Assembly: GCA_012932295.1 (NCBI GenBank)
Contig: JAAONU010000004.1
Span: 30,482,304-30,546,303 of the forward strand
DNA: 64,000 bases
Origin: Cyclina sinensis
Taxonomy: Eukaryota; Mollusca; Bivalvia; Venerida; Veneridae
Reading direction: 5' to 3'
The notes beneath the pieces are model-generated. The model was not told the origin of the DNA. It searched no databases and worked only from the letters and a program-made list of their open reading frames with translations. Positions 36,098 through 48,827 of the stretch are shown in pieces; within the stretch, counting starts at the first letter, position 1, and the number at the start of each line of letters is the position of its first letter. The position numbers and the translations under genes are program-made.

Positions 36098-37212
36098 ACT
36101 GTGGTCCCAGAAATTGTTCATCCGATTATCATGTAAGAAAACTATTTTACGATATTGTAATTGACTAAAATTGTGAATTAATGCTGCTTTAGTCTAAATG
36201 ACATTGTATCTACAAGCTCTAAACAACTGAGAATAAAAAGTACAACAGAATCTCGAAGATTCTAATTAACTATTTGAAACATAGTTTGAAATGTGAAGCA
36301 TCAAAAGTTTTTTGGAAAACAATTTCTACACCAAACATTTAATATTATGTTAAATCGTCATGCAACACGCTAGGTATGGCCATTTTATTCACGATTAAGA
36401 TAAGTCATTTTGTACAGTCAAATTGCCTACATTCAATTTTGATAAATATATTTTTCACTATAACGAAGACATCTCTCAGTTCGTGTCCTATTGTTTCGTA
36501 TAGCCATGGATTTCATAAGCAAGATTAATCTGTTTAAACATACAGCGTAAGAAGGATATTTATTTCTTTTTATCCTTAAAAATATCTTGTGAAAATAAGC
36601 AAAATATTAATCTATATTAACGTATATAATAAAAGGATATTTATTTCTTTTTGTTCTTTAAAATGTATTTTGTTTGAAATAAAACAAAAATGATGAAAAC
36701 AACAACAAATAAAAAACTGTTAATCCGTGATAAGGGAAAACTTTTTGTAAAAAGATATGATAATTCTAAAACACGAAATGCATTTGCTATGTAAATTGTT
36801 GGGGCTCCGTTTTTGCACATTAACTCGTGTTTGATATTTTTGACTGACTTCATCTTGTTTGTTTTGTAATTTTAGCTTAAATAAAAGTGTTCACAGTCAA
36901 CAATATAAGTCACATATACCAATAGTAAATAAAAATATCATCATTGCTGTTTAACGTTGATGATTTAGATTGTTTTGTCTAGTATATGACTAGTTTTTAG
37001 ATTTTTTCGGCGTAGCTGTATTAAAATCGATTTTGACCTAAATTTGTAACGAGTGAAATTGTTTGATACAAAACCTTTAGCTGAAGAATAAAGTTTGCCA
37101 TTGGTTGAAAGTATTGATGTCATAATATTTTAGAGCGGATGATGTTATTTTAATTGCGTTTGAAAATAATAGCAACTTATAACATTAATAAAGCCGTAAA
37201 TTAAATATCAAA
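36098..37212. other. No gene recognised; upstream region of the lectin gene
   Basis: AT-rich. No TATA box or other promoter element can be singled out with confidence. An in-frame stop at 37189 precedes the ATG at 37213. Confidence 0.4.
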
Positions 37213-40200
37213 ATGACACAAAACTGGTCACTGGTATTGATTACAGATACTTCACAACCTGTAAATCATACAAAGAAAAATTATGATTCAATAAAATTCC
37301 TTGTCAAACTTAAAGCAAATTTTCAAAGTTACTTGTATTTTGTTAGTGCCCACCATACTACATCTGCTTGTATGGACCAAATGCACCGTACCAATATTGT
37401 CGGACCATGTAAGTACAATATGTCTTGTTTAACAATTTTGATGTAGAGGCATTTGCTTATCACATTTGTACAAATGCCAGCAAATAATCATTAAGTAAGC
37501 ATTAAACATATCCAATTATCAATTTATTAATCAATTAAACAATTAAATTTTAATAAAATAGGATATTGTATCCAACAGATTTGTAGTTTTATATGGACGT
37601 CTACCTCGATTTTTATTACATATTATAACTTCTTCTTAAATATTTCAGGTCCATGTAATCTTAAATCGCAGTGTTATTTGAAGGCTAATGGTGCGATTGA
37701 CTGTAACTGTACTAAACCTCTCTGGGGTCCACATTGCAACTGTCCACCATGTCTTGGTAGTTGTTTTTATAGTATAGATTCAATTTTTTTTGTAATGGAA
37801 ACCAAAATGTGTTCTCTAAAACTTTAGGCCTTTAAATAGCTGTTTTTGTAAACTCCTATCCTCGTGACTGACTACCTCCTAAGTTCCTAAGGGAGGCTTT
37901 TGGAACTGACTTGATTGTGTTTATTTCTTCATTCATTATTTTCTCGAGAGGAAAAACAAGTCAATTCGACCATGTAAAAAGTTGTGAACGAAACAGAGGA
38001 ATCTTAATGTCTGAGAATGGAAGTATGTTTGCAACTGAATCATGTGTCGAAAGTAATGAATCTACAAATGACTTCATTTCATGATAACAGAAATTCGGTA
38101 TATTCATTCAATAAAAAAGTTAATAATAAATACCTCAATCAGAAACACATGGAGAAATTCCTATTTTACCAACTTTAAAATTATCAATTCCACATTGACA
38201 GTAAAGTTTTAGAAACTATGGAGGGAAGAACAAAGACTAGCGTTGAACTATCTTGCCACCATAAAATGCATGTATTTAACAATCATTTAAGAAAGTATAG
38301 GCTTTACTGATAAACAAATTCGTTTTAAGGAGTACAATAGATAAAATTAATTTTCCAACTGTTACATGCAAACTGTGATATATATACTAGGCATACCAAG
38401 GTCATTCCTTTTTTTAAGATGTATTAACTATTATCAAGGAAGGAAGCAGAGAATAATACCATTAGTAAGAGTCGACTGCAGACTTCATGTTTATGTATTC
38501 CAAAGTTGCTAAAGAAGCAAAACATTGAAGTTTCTTCAAATCGTATAGTCTGCTTAGAATATGCCTACATTTGTGTCTGAAATCCTTCTGTAATGCTTTT
38601 AAATATTTATCCACTGCAATGGCCGGAAGAGTCGACTTGCAGATTTTTAGCAAAGAATTATTTTTAATTGTATAGACTGGTTAAAATATGTCTACGTTTG
38701 TGTCCGAAACCCTAGCATTTCTGAAATACTTCAATCTTTTTAACTGATCTATAAATGAATGTATTCCATCTTTTCCTGTACTTTTTGACTGTGTAGGGTG
38801 ACTGTGTTTTACCTCATATGCCTTTTATCCACCTTTAAAAAATATTTCTCATTTGCAGTGACTGGACCGTATGTTTGACTGTTCCCCTTAAAACTGATGT
38901 TATGGGTAAAATGCTAAATTGTAAATTGTACAATTTCTTTCCAAAAGATTGTAGTGAAGTAATAAAACTGAAGATACCTGATGCTAAATAGGTTAAACGA
39001 CCAGCCTCTTTCATTGAAATATTTAAGAGATTTGATAATAGATAAATCCTGTGCAGCTTCGTGGTTTTTATTCACTTGCAAATATGATTTTTATCGATTC
39101 ACTTATATATTTTGTTTGGATATTTTTACATTTCTCTTCTGTAATTTCAACTTGTATTTAGTACCATTAATTTGAATGGTAAACGTCTTTTTATTCGTTC
39201 ATGATCGATTGCAAGGAAAACATCATGATAGGCCTCTGTGTTGTCAATAATGCGATGATACGAAGATATGTTTCATTAATTAGACAATTTCTGAAACAAT
39301 AGGTCTTAAGGCAAGGACAATCAGTAGGTATTCTGTGTTTACATTTGTATTTTGGATCGTATTATTTGTATTATAAATAAGATAAATTTTGTCTTGAGTA
39401 TTTTCCACTGGTATTAAATAGTACCTTCGTTCGTATTTTATTAATTTGCAATGTAATGTATAATTTTCATTTATATCAGTACCGTAAATTTGTAATTGTA
39501 AATGTCATATTCGTATTCTTTAATGACGAACTTGTAATTGAATAAAACTTAATTGTAATTCATATAATACCATTTGTTTCGATTTTTTTATTAAAGTTGC
39601 TGCTATAGAAATGTTAATTTTGTTAATATAATAGTTTCAGAAATAACAGATCAACTTAAAGTAAAAAATAAAAATGAAACTGTATGAAAATGCAGTTTAT
39701 AGACTGGTTTCTCTCTAACAACTAACTGCATCTCTTTAACTATGATGGCTTCCAATGAAGTTCGTCTTAAGCAAAGATATCAACTAAAAATAATTGAAGG
39801 CATAACTAAATACTAATGGAAATACAATACAGATTGATCTTATTTCACAATACAAATGACGCTAAATACTATACAAATGTAAACATCGAATATTGAAAAT
39901 TTTCAAATGGAGTAATGGTACGCAGCTGCCTGACCGATCATAATGCAATAAACAACTAACCGGACTATTTCCTTTAACAGGTGAGTGTCCGGATGGATTT
40001 TCACGGTTTGAAAGAACATGCCAATGTTACAAATCATTTACTTCGCCGAAACTAACGTGGGGAGAGGCGAAGGTAAGTAAAATCAGAATAAGTTAATATG
40101 TTATTATGTTAATAATACTGTCATATAATGTGTTTTGTGCTAAATGCTCACTTACAAGTGATGAGAGTGATTTAAGCCTGCGCACAGTTTACGATGATTA

Positions 40201-42790
40201 TAAGGTTATTACCGTGGTATACCGAATATTTCAGAATCTTTAAGTCTTCACTGATCAAGTCATCGCTTTCAAATTGTATGTGCCCCTACTCCCAGCATAT
40301 TGCTTGTTCCGTTCGTGAATTTTTCGAGTATTGTGTTTACTTACAATCCTAAATTTGTTTGTCAAGTTTTTTGTGCTTATTTAACACCTGACTTTAGGTA
40401 TTACAATTCATAGTGTACTATCTATCTGTAGCCTAGCAAATGCAGTAACAAATTGGAAAGAAAAACAAATCAAATATTGAGTACTCTTTAGTAAGGAGCA
40501 TTTTCCTTCACTGATTTCGGAAAGCTTCATTACGTATAGTATAGAAAGCATTCAGTTGAACCCAAAGTTTGTAAACATTTTAGTTATATCTTTTACTTCT
40601 ATCAATTCAGGACTTCTGTGAAAACATAAGTACTAACTTGGTAATGATCACTAGCAGTGAAGAGAATATATACGTACTCAATCAGCTGAATGAGACAGAA
40701 GGTAACTATTTTTTATTTGTTTACGTCTTTATAAGTCACTTTATATCTCTGTCAGTCACTTGACGTCTTTATAAGTCACTTTATATCTCTATCAGTCACT
40801 TGACGTCTTTATAAGTCACTTTATATCTCTATCAGTCACTTGACGTCTTTATAAGTCACTTTATATCTCTATCAGTCACTTGACGTCTTTATCAGTCACT
40901 TTATATCTCTATCAGTCACTTGACGTCTTTATAAGTCACTTTATATCTCTATCAGTCACTTTACGTCTTTATCAGTCATCATTTTTCTATGATTCCTGTA
41001 CATTTACTTGATTTAATCTATTCAATTATTTAGTGTCATAGGGTACAAAGTACACTTTGACATGATAGAAGGAGTTGATAAAACAATCATATTATCAACT
41101 ATATACTATTCAAGTTGAAGATGATACCCTATAACCTAATATGCTTCAACAAATATCAAGTTATTCCCATAACATAAAATGACTTTAATGTAGTTTGCAG
41201 CAATAGCGATTAAAATGTCCAGTTTCATTTGCTTATATTGCAAGTTAAACTGATAAGTTAAATGTACCATTCCAATTATGACCATTTAAACATGCAAAAA
41301 ATAGTTATCCATATTAATTTAAGAAAAAAATCTTTCTTTTTGTTCATTAGATATGAAAAATTAACTCACCATATGCCAGACAACCTTCGATGTATGCGTA
41401 GGAGTTGGTCATCAAACTGAACCAGACTTCTTAAGAATCAAGAGTATAGAAACTCTGAGCCATGTATGACAAATCAAGTGAAAATTATTATGGATATTAT
41501 TCACATCATGTATTCCATTATGATTTGACTGTTACTTTGTGCACTGAAATGTTACGGAGTTTTTATTTGACAAATCACCACCCTTTCCATGCTAGTCTGT
41601 TAGGAAAGATATTTCTTAGACTTTGCAGAGCGGAAAATGTTATTGCCTTTGAATCAGATAATCAGTACAGCTTTCACAAAAGTTGACATGGGCACCGGTT
41701 GATGACCTTGTTTGACAAGAGTTGAAAGTGAAATAATTGGTATAAAACACTTAAAAGGAAATAAGTTTCAAGCCTGAACTAAAAATACACAACATAAATA
41801 TAGAAAACACTACACTAAGTCTTATGTATTTAAAGAAAGGTAAACTAAGGTTGTACATTCGATCTTCTAGATTCGTGGGTTTGTGTGTCACAAAAGAGGT
41901 TTTCACACTAGGTTTAATTATGTTTAAGTGACAAGCAAACTAGATTCAAAAGTCTTTTGCTAACTGATTTTTAAGATATTCAGTAGACATCATTTTATCA
42001 TTGATTTTTTAAAAAAAAGTTTCTAGACAAATGAAATATTGACTAAAAGGTTGAGTACTAATGGAAATGTTGACCCTAACCAGGGACAGGAAAATGTCTT
42101 GTCAAGCATTTATTCTATATCGGCAGCAAGATCTTTTCGTATTTTACTAGTTTTGCTAATAAAGATATGCTAATTCTACTTTAATAAAGTTATGATTCAA
42201 TCACTAAACAAGCATACAGTCCTTGAGATGATTACAAAACTTGTAGCCAAAAATAGATAAAAATATTTATCCCTTAGCCCCAAAAACAAAGATACCACAA
42301 TGCTTAACTGTCTGCAGCAATACAATACAAATAACATCAGGCATTTTAAGCGCAGTGTTTCATTCATGTCAGATGAGATATTAGAGAACCCATAACTGTT
42401 TTTCATATCAAATTTGAAGCTTCAGTTAGCTGCGAGAAACAGCTGGGATTTTTTAAATCTGCACATTAAAGTTACAACATTTTTATGCCAAGAGAATAAT
42501 TTGTTATAATTAAAATGATATGATTTGCAGTTATAATCCTTAAAAATATTCTGATCTATAAACATATCTTTACTTTAAATGTTTTAGACAATTACTGGAT
42601 TGGCGGCACTAACATTGGAGGCACATGGGTTTGGTCAGAGAGCAATGCTAATGTCACCTACGATGACTGGGATGTTGGTTACCCTCAGATCCCAGGTGAC
42701 TGTATGGCCATGTCAAGCTTAAATGGGAAGTGGAAAAATGACAACTGTAGCATTGAACTAGCATTTGTTTGTGAATACCTGTACTATTAA
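37213..42790 (+). CDS. EGF-like plus C-type lectin domain protein (five exons)
   Basis: Exons 37213-37408, 37649-37756, 39981-40072, 40611-40701 and 42588-42790 join in phases 1, 1, 0 and 1 at GT-AG sites (690 nt, 229 residues). Residues 1-65 have no recognised domain and no clear signal peptide. Residues 66-101 form a small cysteine-rich EGF-like module (C66, C68, C74, C84, C86, C95, C97, C100). Residues 104-227 are a C-type lectin domain: CPDGF start, W-x2-A-x3-C, WIGG at 166-169, WVW, and the closing GDC...NDNC...CEY cysteines. The tripeptide that fixes calcium and sugar choice (EPN or QPD) is not present; the site reads YPQIPGDC. Such proteins usually act in microbial or self-glycan recognition; ligand unknown. 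A secretion signal may lie in an unseen upstream exon. Confidence 0.8.
40724..40978. repeat. 40-bp tandem repeat (lectin intron 4)
   Basis: About 6.4 copies of a 40-bp unit that is itself two related 20-mers, GTCTTTATAAGTCACTTTAT and ATCTCTATCAGTCACTTGAC. It begins only 22 bp after the exon 4 splice donor at 40702. Confidence 0.9.
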
Positions 42791-44520
42791 CTGAGAAAAA
42801 AATATATAACCAAACTTCTCAAAACATTATGCATATTACTCTCGCTAAAAGGACACCAGTGAGGTAATACTTGCTGCTGCTGAAAGGAAAATACTTTAAA
42901 GCATCAAATGGTGCTTATATGTAAACACGCATTGATATTTTTATGAATTACAAATTCGTAATATTATTTTTCTATCGCAATTAATTACTATGCAAAATAT
43001 GTTGTTTACTTTAAACTTGGCAGTTTTTACAAAGAAATATTTCAACCGCCTACGATCACTTTATACCTTGAGAAAAATGTTTGAGCTATCAAAGATATAC
43101 CTTGTATTTTTCTGTTAGTCGCTCTGTCCGTGATGTTGCCATTTTAACTGAGTTTTTGCTTGCTCTGCTTTCATCAAGTATGAACCTGGAATTTTATTCA
43201 TGGTGATGATTCTTCTTTCATAAATATTGTTATACTGCTTTGAGGGAAAAGAATGTTAATGTTTAGGTAATAGCAAGCAGCGGAGGAACTATGTGCTAAC
43301 GTTAGACTTCATAAAGTAAAATAAACTCATATAACGATATTCTTCAGTGTATGTAAATGTGTGCAAATTCTGACCCCAGTATCTTTGATGGAAAAAAAAT
43401 CTTGGAAAAGGATAGGTAGATGATAGTCAATGTCAAATATATTAGCTTTATGATATACACGTAAACAAAATGTGACACCTTCTTGTTGTTAAAAAGTGTT
43501 TAAAATGTTATCCCCTTTTTTCATACGTTTAACATACAGCTCCTGGATGGAGTCAGTTCAGGTCACGGTAAGGGACATAAGATGATATTTCATGTCGCTA
43601 GAGTAAGTTCTACGTCAAAAACAACATGCTCCATAAATGTATATAATTACCACGGGGCGTGCCCAATACTGAAACAGTTTCAAAACATCTATATAATGCG
43701 TTCTGCCAAATATCTTACCATTTTCAGACAAAAATATTTTAGGTTAAGCAATGCTTATGTATATATAACATGTGACTTTCTTGCGCGGAAGCAAGTCCTA
43801 TTAAATGGGCGTAGACCAAACATTAGAAGACAATCTCTGGAATGATGTTCCGGTCTGAAATATCTAGCTCTAGTCCGTACGATTTTCAGATAATTTAAAC
43901 AAACTTGGTGCAGTATTGTTGACTATTGTTTAGCTTCAGACATTACAGTTTAAGACAGGATAGCTTTAAACTTTATTCCGGCCCGCCTCGGTGGTACGGT
44001 ATTAGGATAGAAAGTTTCTATGAAAACAGCGAAAAAACACCAAAGCATATGGGTGCAGTGTATTTTTCTGTGGTTACTTCAGGGAGAACATGTTCCCATT
44101 TTTAACCGATAATACCTTATCCACATATATATTTACTTCCCCTGACGATAACTGCTTTCCATACTTTCCATACCCATATGAGGTAAAACCATTAAATTTA
44201 TATTAGCTTTTAAATAAGCCAATATTGGAAGATCGTGAAAAAATGCAGGAAATGCACAAAGAGGTGTTTTTGAAACTTCTATCATAAACAAAGTTAGTTG
44301 GCTGTCCCCGGCCCTGGGCATTCGTGCATGTAAAACTCATGAGACAAACATTGCATAAAATCACAGTACACAGACATTGTGTTGAAACATGCAAGAACTG
44401 GGCAAGAGGTAAGGTCTTTATTTTAGCATCAAGATGTTGTTTCCAGGGGTTGTCTGTCATTGTCCTTATGAAATTTAGATATGTTAAATCGCGAAAAGAA
44501 TTAATTAATACAAGAAATGA
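42791..44520. other. Lectin 3' flank; no further gene
   Basis: AATAAA occurs at about 43319, too far downstream to be a sure poly(A) site. CGGCCCGCCTCGGTGGTACG at about 43980 looks like the A-box end of a tRNA-derived SINE, without a body. The frames at 43582-43845 and 44203-44577 have no recognised domain. Confidence 0.4.
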
Positions 44521-44524
44521 TTGT

Positions 44525-45560
44525 AAAACATACATGCCCCCAGAAGCACCTAATTGCTTGTGGTTGGACCAAAGCATTCTCTAGTTATTGTACAGAAACC
44601 GTTTCTTAGGATCAAGGTCCGTGTGGCCTTGACCTTTGACCTAATGACCTCAAAATCAATAGGGGTTATCGTCTGGTGATGACCAACCAGCATACCAAGT
44701 TTAGTGAACCTAGGTCAAAGCATTCTTTCGTTATTGATCGGAAACCGTTTATTGGATGAAAGTCTCTGTGATCTTGACCTTTGACCTAATGACCTCAAAG
44801 TCAATTGGGGTCATCTACTGGTGATGACGAACCAGCATACCACTTTTGGTGAACCTAAGTCAAAGTGTTCTCTAGTTATTGATCGGAAACCGTTTTTAGG
44901 ATGAAGGTCCCTGTGAGCTTGACCTTTTACCTAATGACCTCGAAATCAATAGCGGTCATCTACTGGTGATGACCAACCAGCATACCAAGTTTGGTGAACC
45001 TAGGTCAAAGCATTCTCTAGTTATTGATCGGAAACCGTTTTTAGGATGAAAGTCTCTGTGATCTTGACCTTTGACCTAATGACCTCAAAGTCAATTGGGG
45101 TCATTTACTGGTGATGACCAACCAGCATACCAAGTTTGGTGAATCTAGGTCAAAGCGTTCTCTAGTTATTGATCGTAAACCGTTTTTAGGATGAAAGTCT
45201 CTGTGATCTTGACCTTTGACCTAATGATCTCAAAGTCAATAGGGGTCATCTACTGGTGATGTCTAACCAGCATACCAAGTTTGTTGAACCTAGGTCAAAG
45301 CGTTCTCTAATTATTGATCGGAAACCGTTTTTAGGATGAAGGTCCCTGTGATCTTGACCTTTGACCTAATGACTTAAAAATCAATAGTGGGTCATCTACT
45401 GGTAATGACCAACCAGCGTACCAAGTTTAGTGAACCTAGGTCAAAGCGTTCTCTAGTTATTGATCGGAAACGAAGTGTTTACCGACGGACCGACCGACAA
45501 ACCGACCGACCGACATTTGCAAAACTATATGTCCCCTCATCTTCGATGGGGGGCATAACA
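44525..45560 (+). mobile_element. Pearl/HINE-like element with about six 146-bp repeats
   Basis: The head ACATACATGCCCCCAGAAG is followed by tandem units with GATCTTGACCTTTGACCTAA and ACCAGCATACCAAGTTTGGT at about 142-148 bp spacing (GGAAACCGTTT near 44742, 44885, 45026, 45176 and 45321). The tail has GACCGACCGAC (about 45488-45513) and a hairpin TATGTCCCCTCATC-TTCG-ATGGGGGGCATA (about 45530-45556). Confidence 0.8.
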
Positions 45561-48500
45561 ATTGCAGGTAAAACCTAAAATAAAAAACGACACAAGTCGA
45601 CTTAGTGAAGTTAACTGAAATCAAATCGACAAAATTATTACGTTGGTTTTGTCCAAAACAGGGGTTCGGCACGTCACGGTTTGACAATGGTATTCAATAA
45701 TGTTTTATGCAATTCTTAGCATGTAATAGAAACTGAGAGTTAAACACCATCAAGTATTACACCACTGTATAAAAACTTCATGCTGAAATTACTTTGTCAG
45801 CTTGGATGCTAGCTTTTTTAAAAAGCTAAGCTTGTCTTCTCTTCGATGACGATGGTTATATCAAAGTCAGAACACATGGCATAACCGAATTGACCTTAGG
45901 AGAAATCTTATAGATGATGCAAAAAATAGCTAAGTTCTACCAACAAGAAGATTTTGATTTTGATTTTTCGTTGCATGATGTTAATATGATTAATGGGGAG
46001 GCTCAAATAATGATCCCAGGGGCAATATGTGAACATTCTTAGTGCATAACACCATGCCCAATATCTACACTCAAGGCCTTACAGCTTCAGAGAAGAAACA
46101 ATAAAATTATATCCATTCTGTAAAGTATTTAAAACATCTGAATCCCTGCGGACACTAATGTCTCTAGAGACATAATTTGAAATAATCTTGTTACAGGACC
46201 TCTTGATGTTGCTTCATGCCTGTTTATAGTCTTCTATATTTTGACAAGTACATTTTGTTTAAAGTTTATCTGTAGTATAATTAAACATTTTTACTATAAA
46301 CGAGTAAGACTATGTAAAACTATTTACCGCTGGGTCGCACTGAGGACCTCTACATAACATATCCAGCAAAATATATCAGTTCCAGCTCCTAAGCAGTTTA
46401 ATTAAAGCTAATGGAAATTGGCGGTAATAATCATTTTGTAAAGCTCTGTCAGATCGTTCAAAGAATTTTCTTCCACGTAGAACGCTGGTTCCCGTTGCAT
46501 TAATGATAAACTGTAAATCCATTCTTGTGTTAGGCAACCAGGCCCTGAGCTCTGATGATGTATTGCATTGTCTAGTGTACCACTACCTTTTATTAAAAAT
46601 AATGTACTTGGGTCAACACTGGGCCCGCCTGAGAGGTCATGTTTTACAAAAGAAAAAAGATAGTACAGACGATTCCAGAAATTAGTTTGTAATCCTGATA
46701 AACTCCGCTGAATATCTCCCGTCCGCATTACGGTTCTGATCGGCAACTGATTAATTGTTACATTTATTGCAGAAATGATACTGTTTTAAGAGAGGTGACT
46801 GGGTGTTGGTTTTATTTCATTAATAACTAAAAGCTGCTTAAGGATGATTTATACGATGCCCTTTTAAACACTGATCCATGGTATTCAATGATTTTTAAAT
46901 AAATGATCAAGAATACATAGAGAAAAAAAAACAATAAAGCCATTGATTCCTCTAACAATGAGAAAATAACTACTTTCATTCGAAAACTGCTTTAAAAACC
47001 TTTAATTCAAAATCATAAGTGTTCAAAAATGTAACATCATGTTTGTTTAACTTTATTTGGTTTCGGTTGCTCAAGGGCAAAGATCATTAAAGCTACCTTT
47101 GGCAACTGATCGCGTTTGTTGTTGTTGTTGTTTTTTGTCGGGTAAGATGCTTTACAATTGATTTTTCAGCTTTACCTATTATTCAAAACAACAGGTGTAA
47201 CTTCTCTTTTAACAGTATTGTCATAATAGTACAGACCAAGGAACGAACAGACCAAGGATCGAACAATAATCTGCTGATTCGTAGTCAGACGGGCTAACAA
47301 CAAGACCACCAAGGAGTGGTCCAGCACAAATATACTGTTTATTTCCTTATTTATAATACTCACAATTTCGAAGCCGTCGTTGCTTTTTCTTTAAAAAATA
47401 AACAAAGTTCCATAGACAGTTTTTTTTACTAGTACTCGTGGGAATGGTCTGAATAAATCTGGATATCAGCATTTAAGTGTATTTTTAATTGTACCACGGT
47501 ATTAATGGTTTGTTTATGAACTCTCCATGTAGTTTTACGCAGAGAAAATTTTGACTGTTTTCATTTTGAATGTATTATGCAAAAATGTTCAAGCAGGGTA
47601 ACCTTGCTCACTTTCTTTTGATACAGGCATGATCTTATGTGATCTTATGACAACCTAATTATCACATCATGTTCATGTTTGAAAATCTCTTGGTCATCCA
47701 CCTAATTAATGTGTGTAAAAGTATTTAAGACATTGTAACGGTTAAGACAAACAGATTATTCATTATGATAATTATTATTTAGATTTCTAGTTTCTAGGAC
47801 ATACCGTACACTCCTAACGAACAACAAAAAGTTAATTATTAACTTCAAAGTAACCTGTGTATCTGTTGGTTTTATCTATTCGTCTAGTCAATTGTGGCAT
47901 GTGTTTGAGAACAACGAACAAAGAAAAAAGGAAAATTCTGACGAAGTCTACACATTTAGAAAGTATTCCTTATATTTTTTTACGATTTATGAATCTGATC
48001 GATTAGTATGCGGAATACAATTTGGTACAATCTAACCACACACCTATAAAGATAAAATAATGAAAGAATAATGTAAAACAATAAAAACACAGAAAACACA
48101 TAATCTTTGAACTGTATAAAATGTTTAAATATTTTATTTCTCTGTTTATACAAGCAAACTACATTTGAAATGAACAAGTTTTTCAAGATTCTGAAGTAAT
48201 ATAGTCAAAGTGTCGCACGAACCTGAGGTGTTTTTTAAGTCTCTGACCAAATCAGTTTACGTGTGAATCTCTAATGTATATTTTCCAAATGTTGCGCAGA
48301 ACTATTCACTGAAATTAACTTACTATTAAAAAGTAGATTATTTCGTTTATGACATGGACTCTATAAGAGTCAAAATGACTGCAGTCTTGATCGAGTATGA
48401 CATCAAACAATCATGTTTGTGGAAGCAAAGGCAGATATCAAATACCTGCAATTTAGCAACAAAAATCTAAGACACAATAAAACTTACACGGACGAAAACA

Positions 48501-48827
48501 ATAAGTTGATAAGTAGTTGTCTACAACATATCAAAATGATTAACTGTCTGTACATCACGAAAACAACGGTTGAGTTCTGATATATCTCATTGCCCAACTA
48601 TTTATACTAACCTTAATGAAACTGAATGCAAAAGAAAGACAGGAACATTTTAAAGTGTGGTCCGATTATTTCATACATATTATATATTAAATGAGTCGTC
48701 TTGATTTCCCCTTTTTGTATGGTATGTTAATAGTATGTCATAACAAAGTTCCAATTCAAGACAGTTCATACTTTACAGACACCATTTTTTTCAAACTGAT
48801 GTTTTGACATCAGAGACTTCGCTGTCT
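45561..48827. other. No gene recognised
   Basis: AT-rich intergenic DNA between the lectin and CRAL-TRIO genes. A 112-codon minus-strand frame (46746-46408) is the longest; it is not low-complexity but matches nothing I know and has no partner exon. A (GTT)n run lies near 47117. Confidence 0.45.

Noticed and set aside
41462..41686. Extra exon in lectin intron 4
   Set aside because: The C-type lectin domain is complete without it and the surrounding splice sites would break the phase between exons 4 and 5.
44203..44577. 124-codon minus-strand frame next to a Pearl-like element
   Set aside because: It overlaps an opposite-strand frame of similar length, extends into the element head, and has no known motif.
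46408..46746. A 112-codon minus-strand frame as a gene
   Set aside because: No recognisable domain, no partner exon and no other support; left as unexplained open frame.
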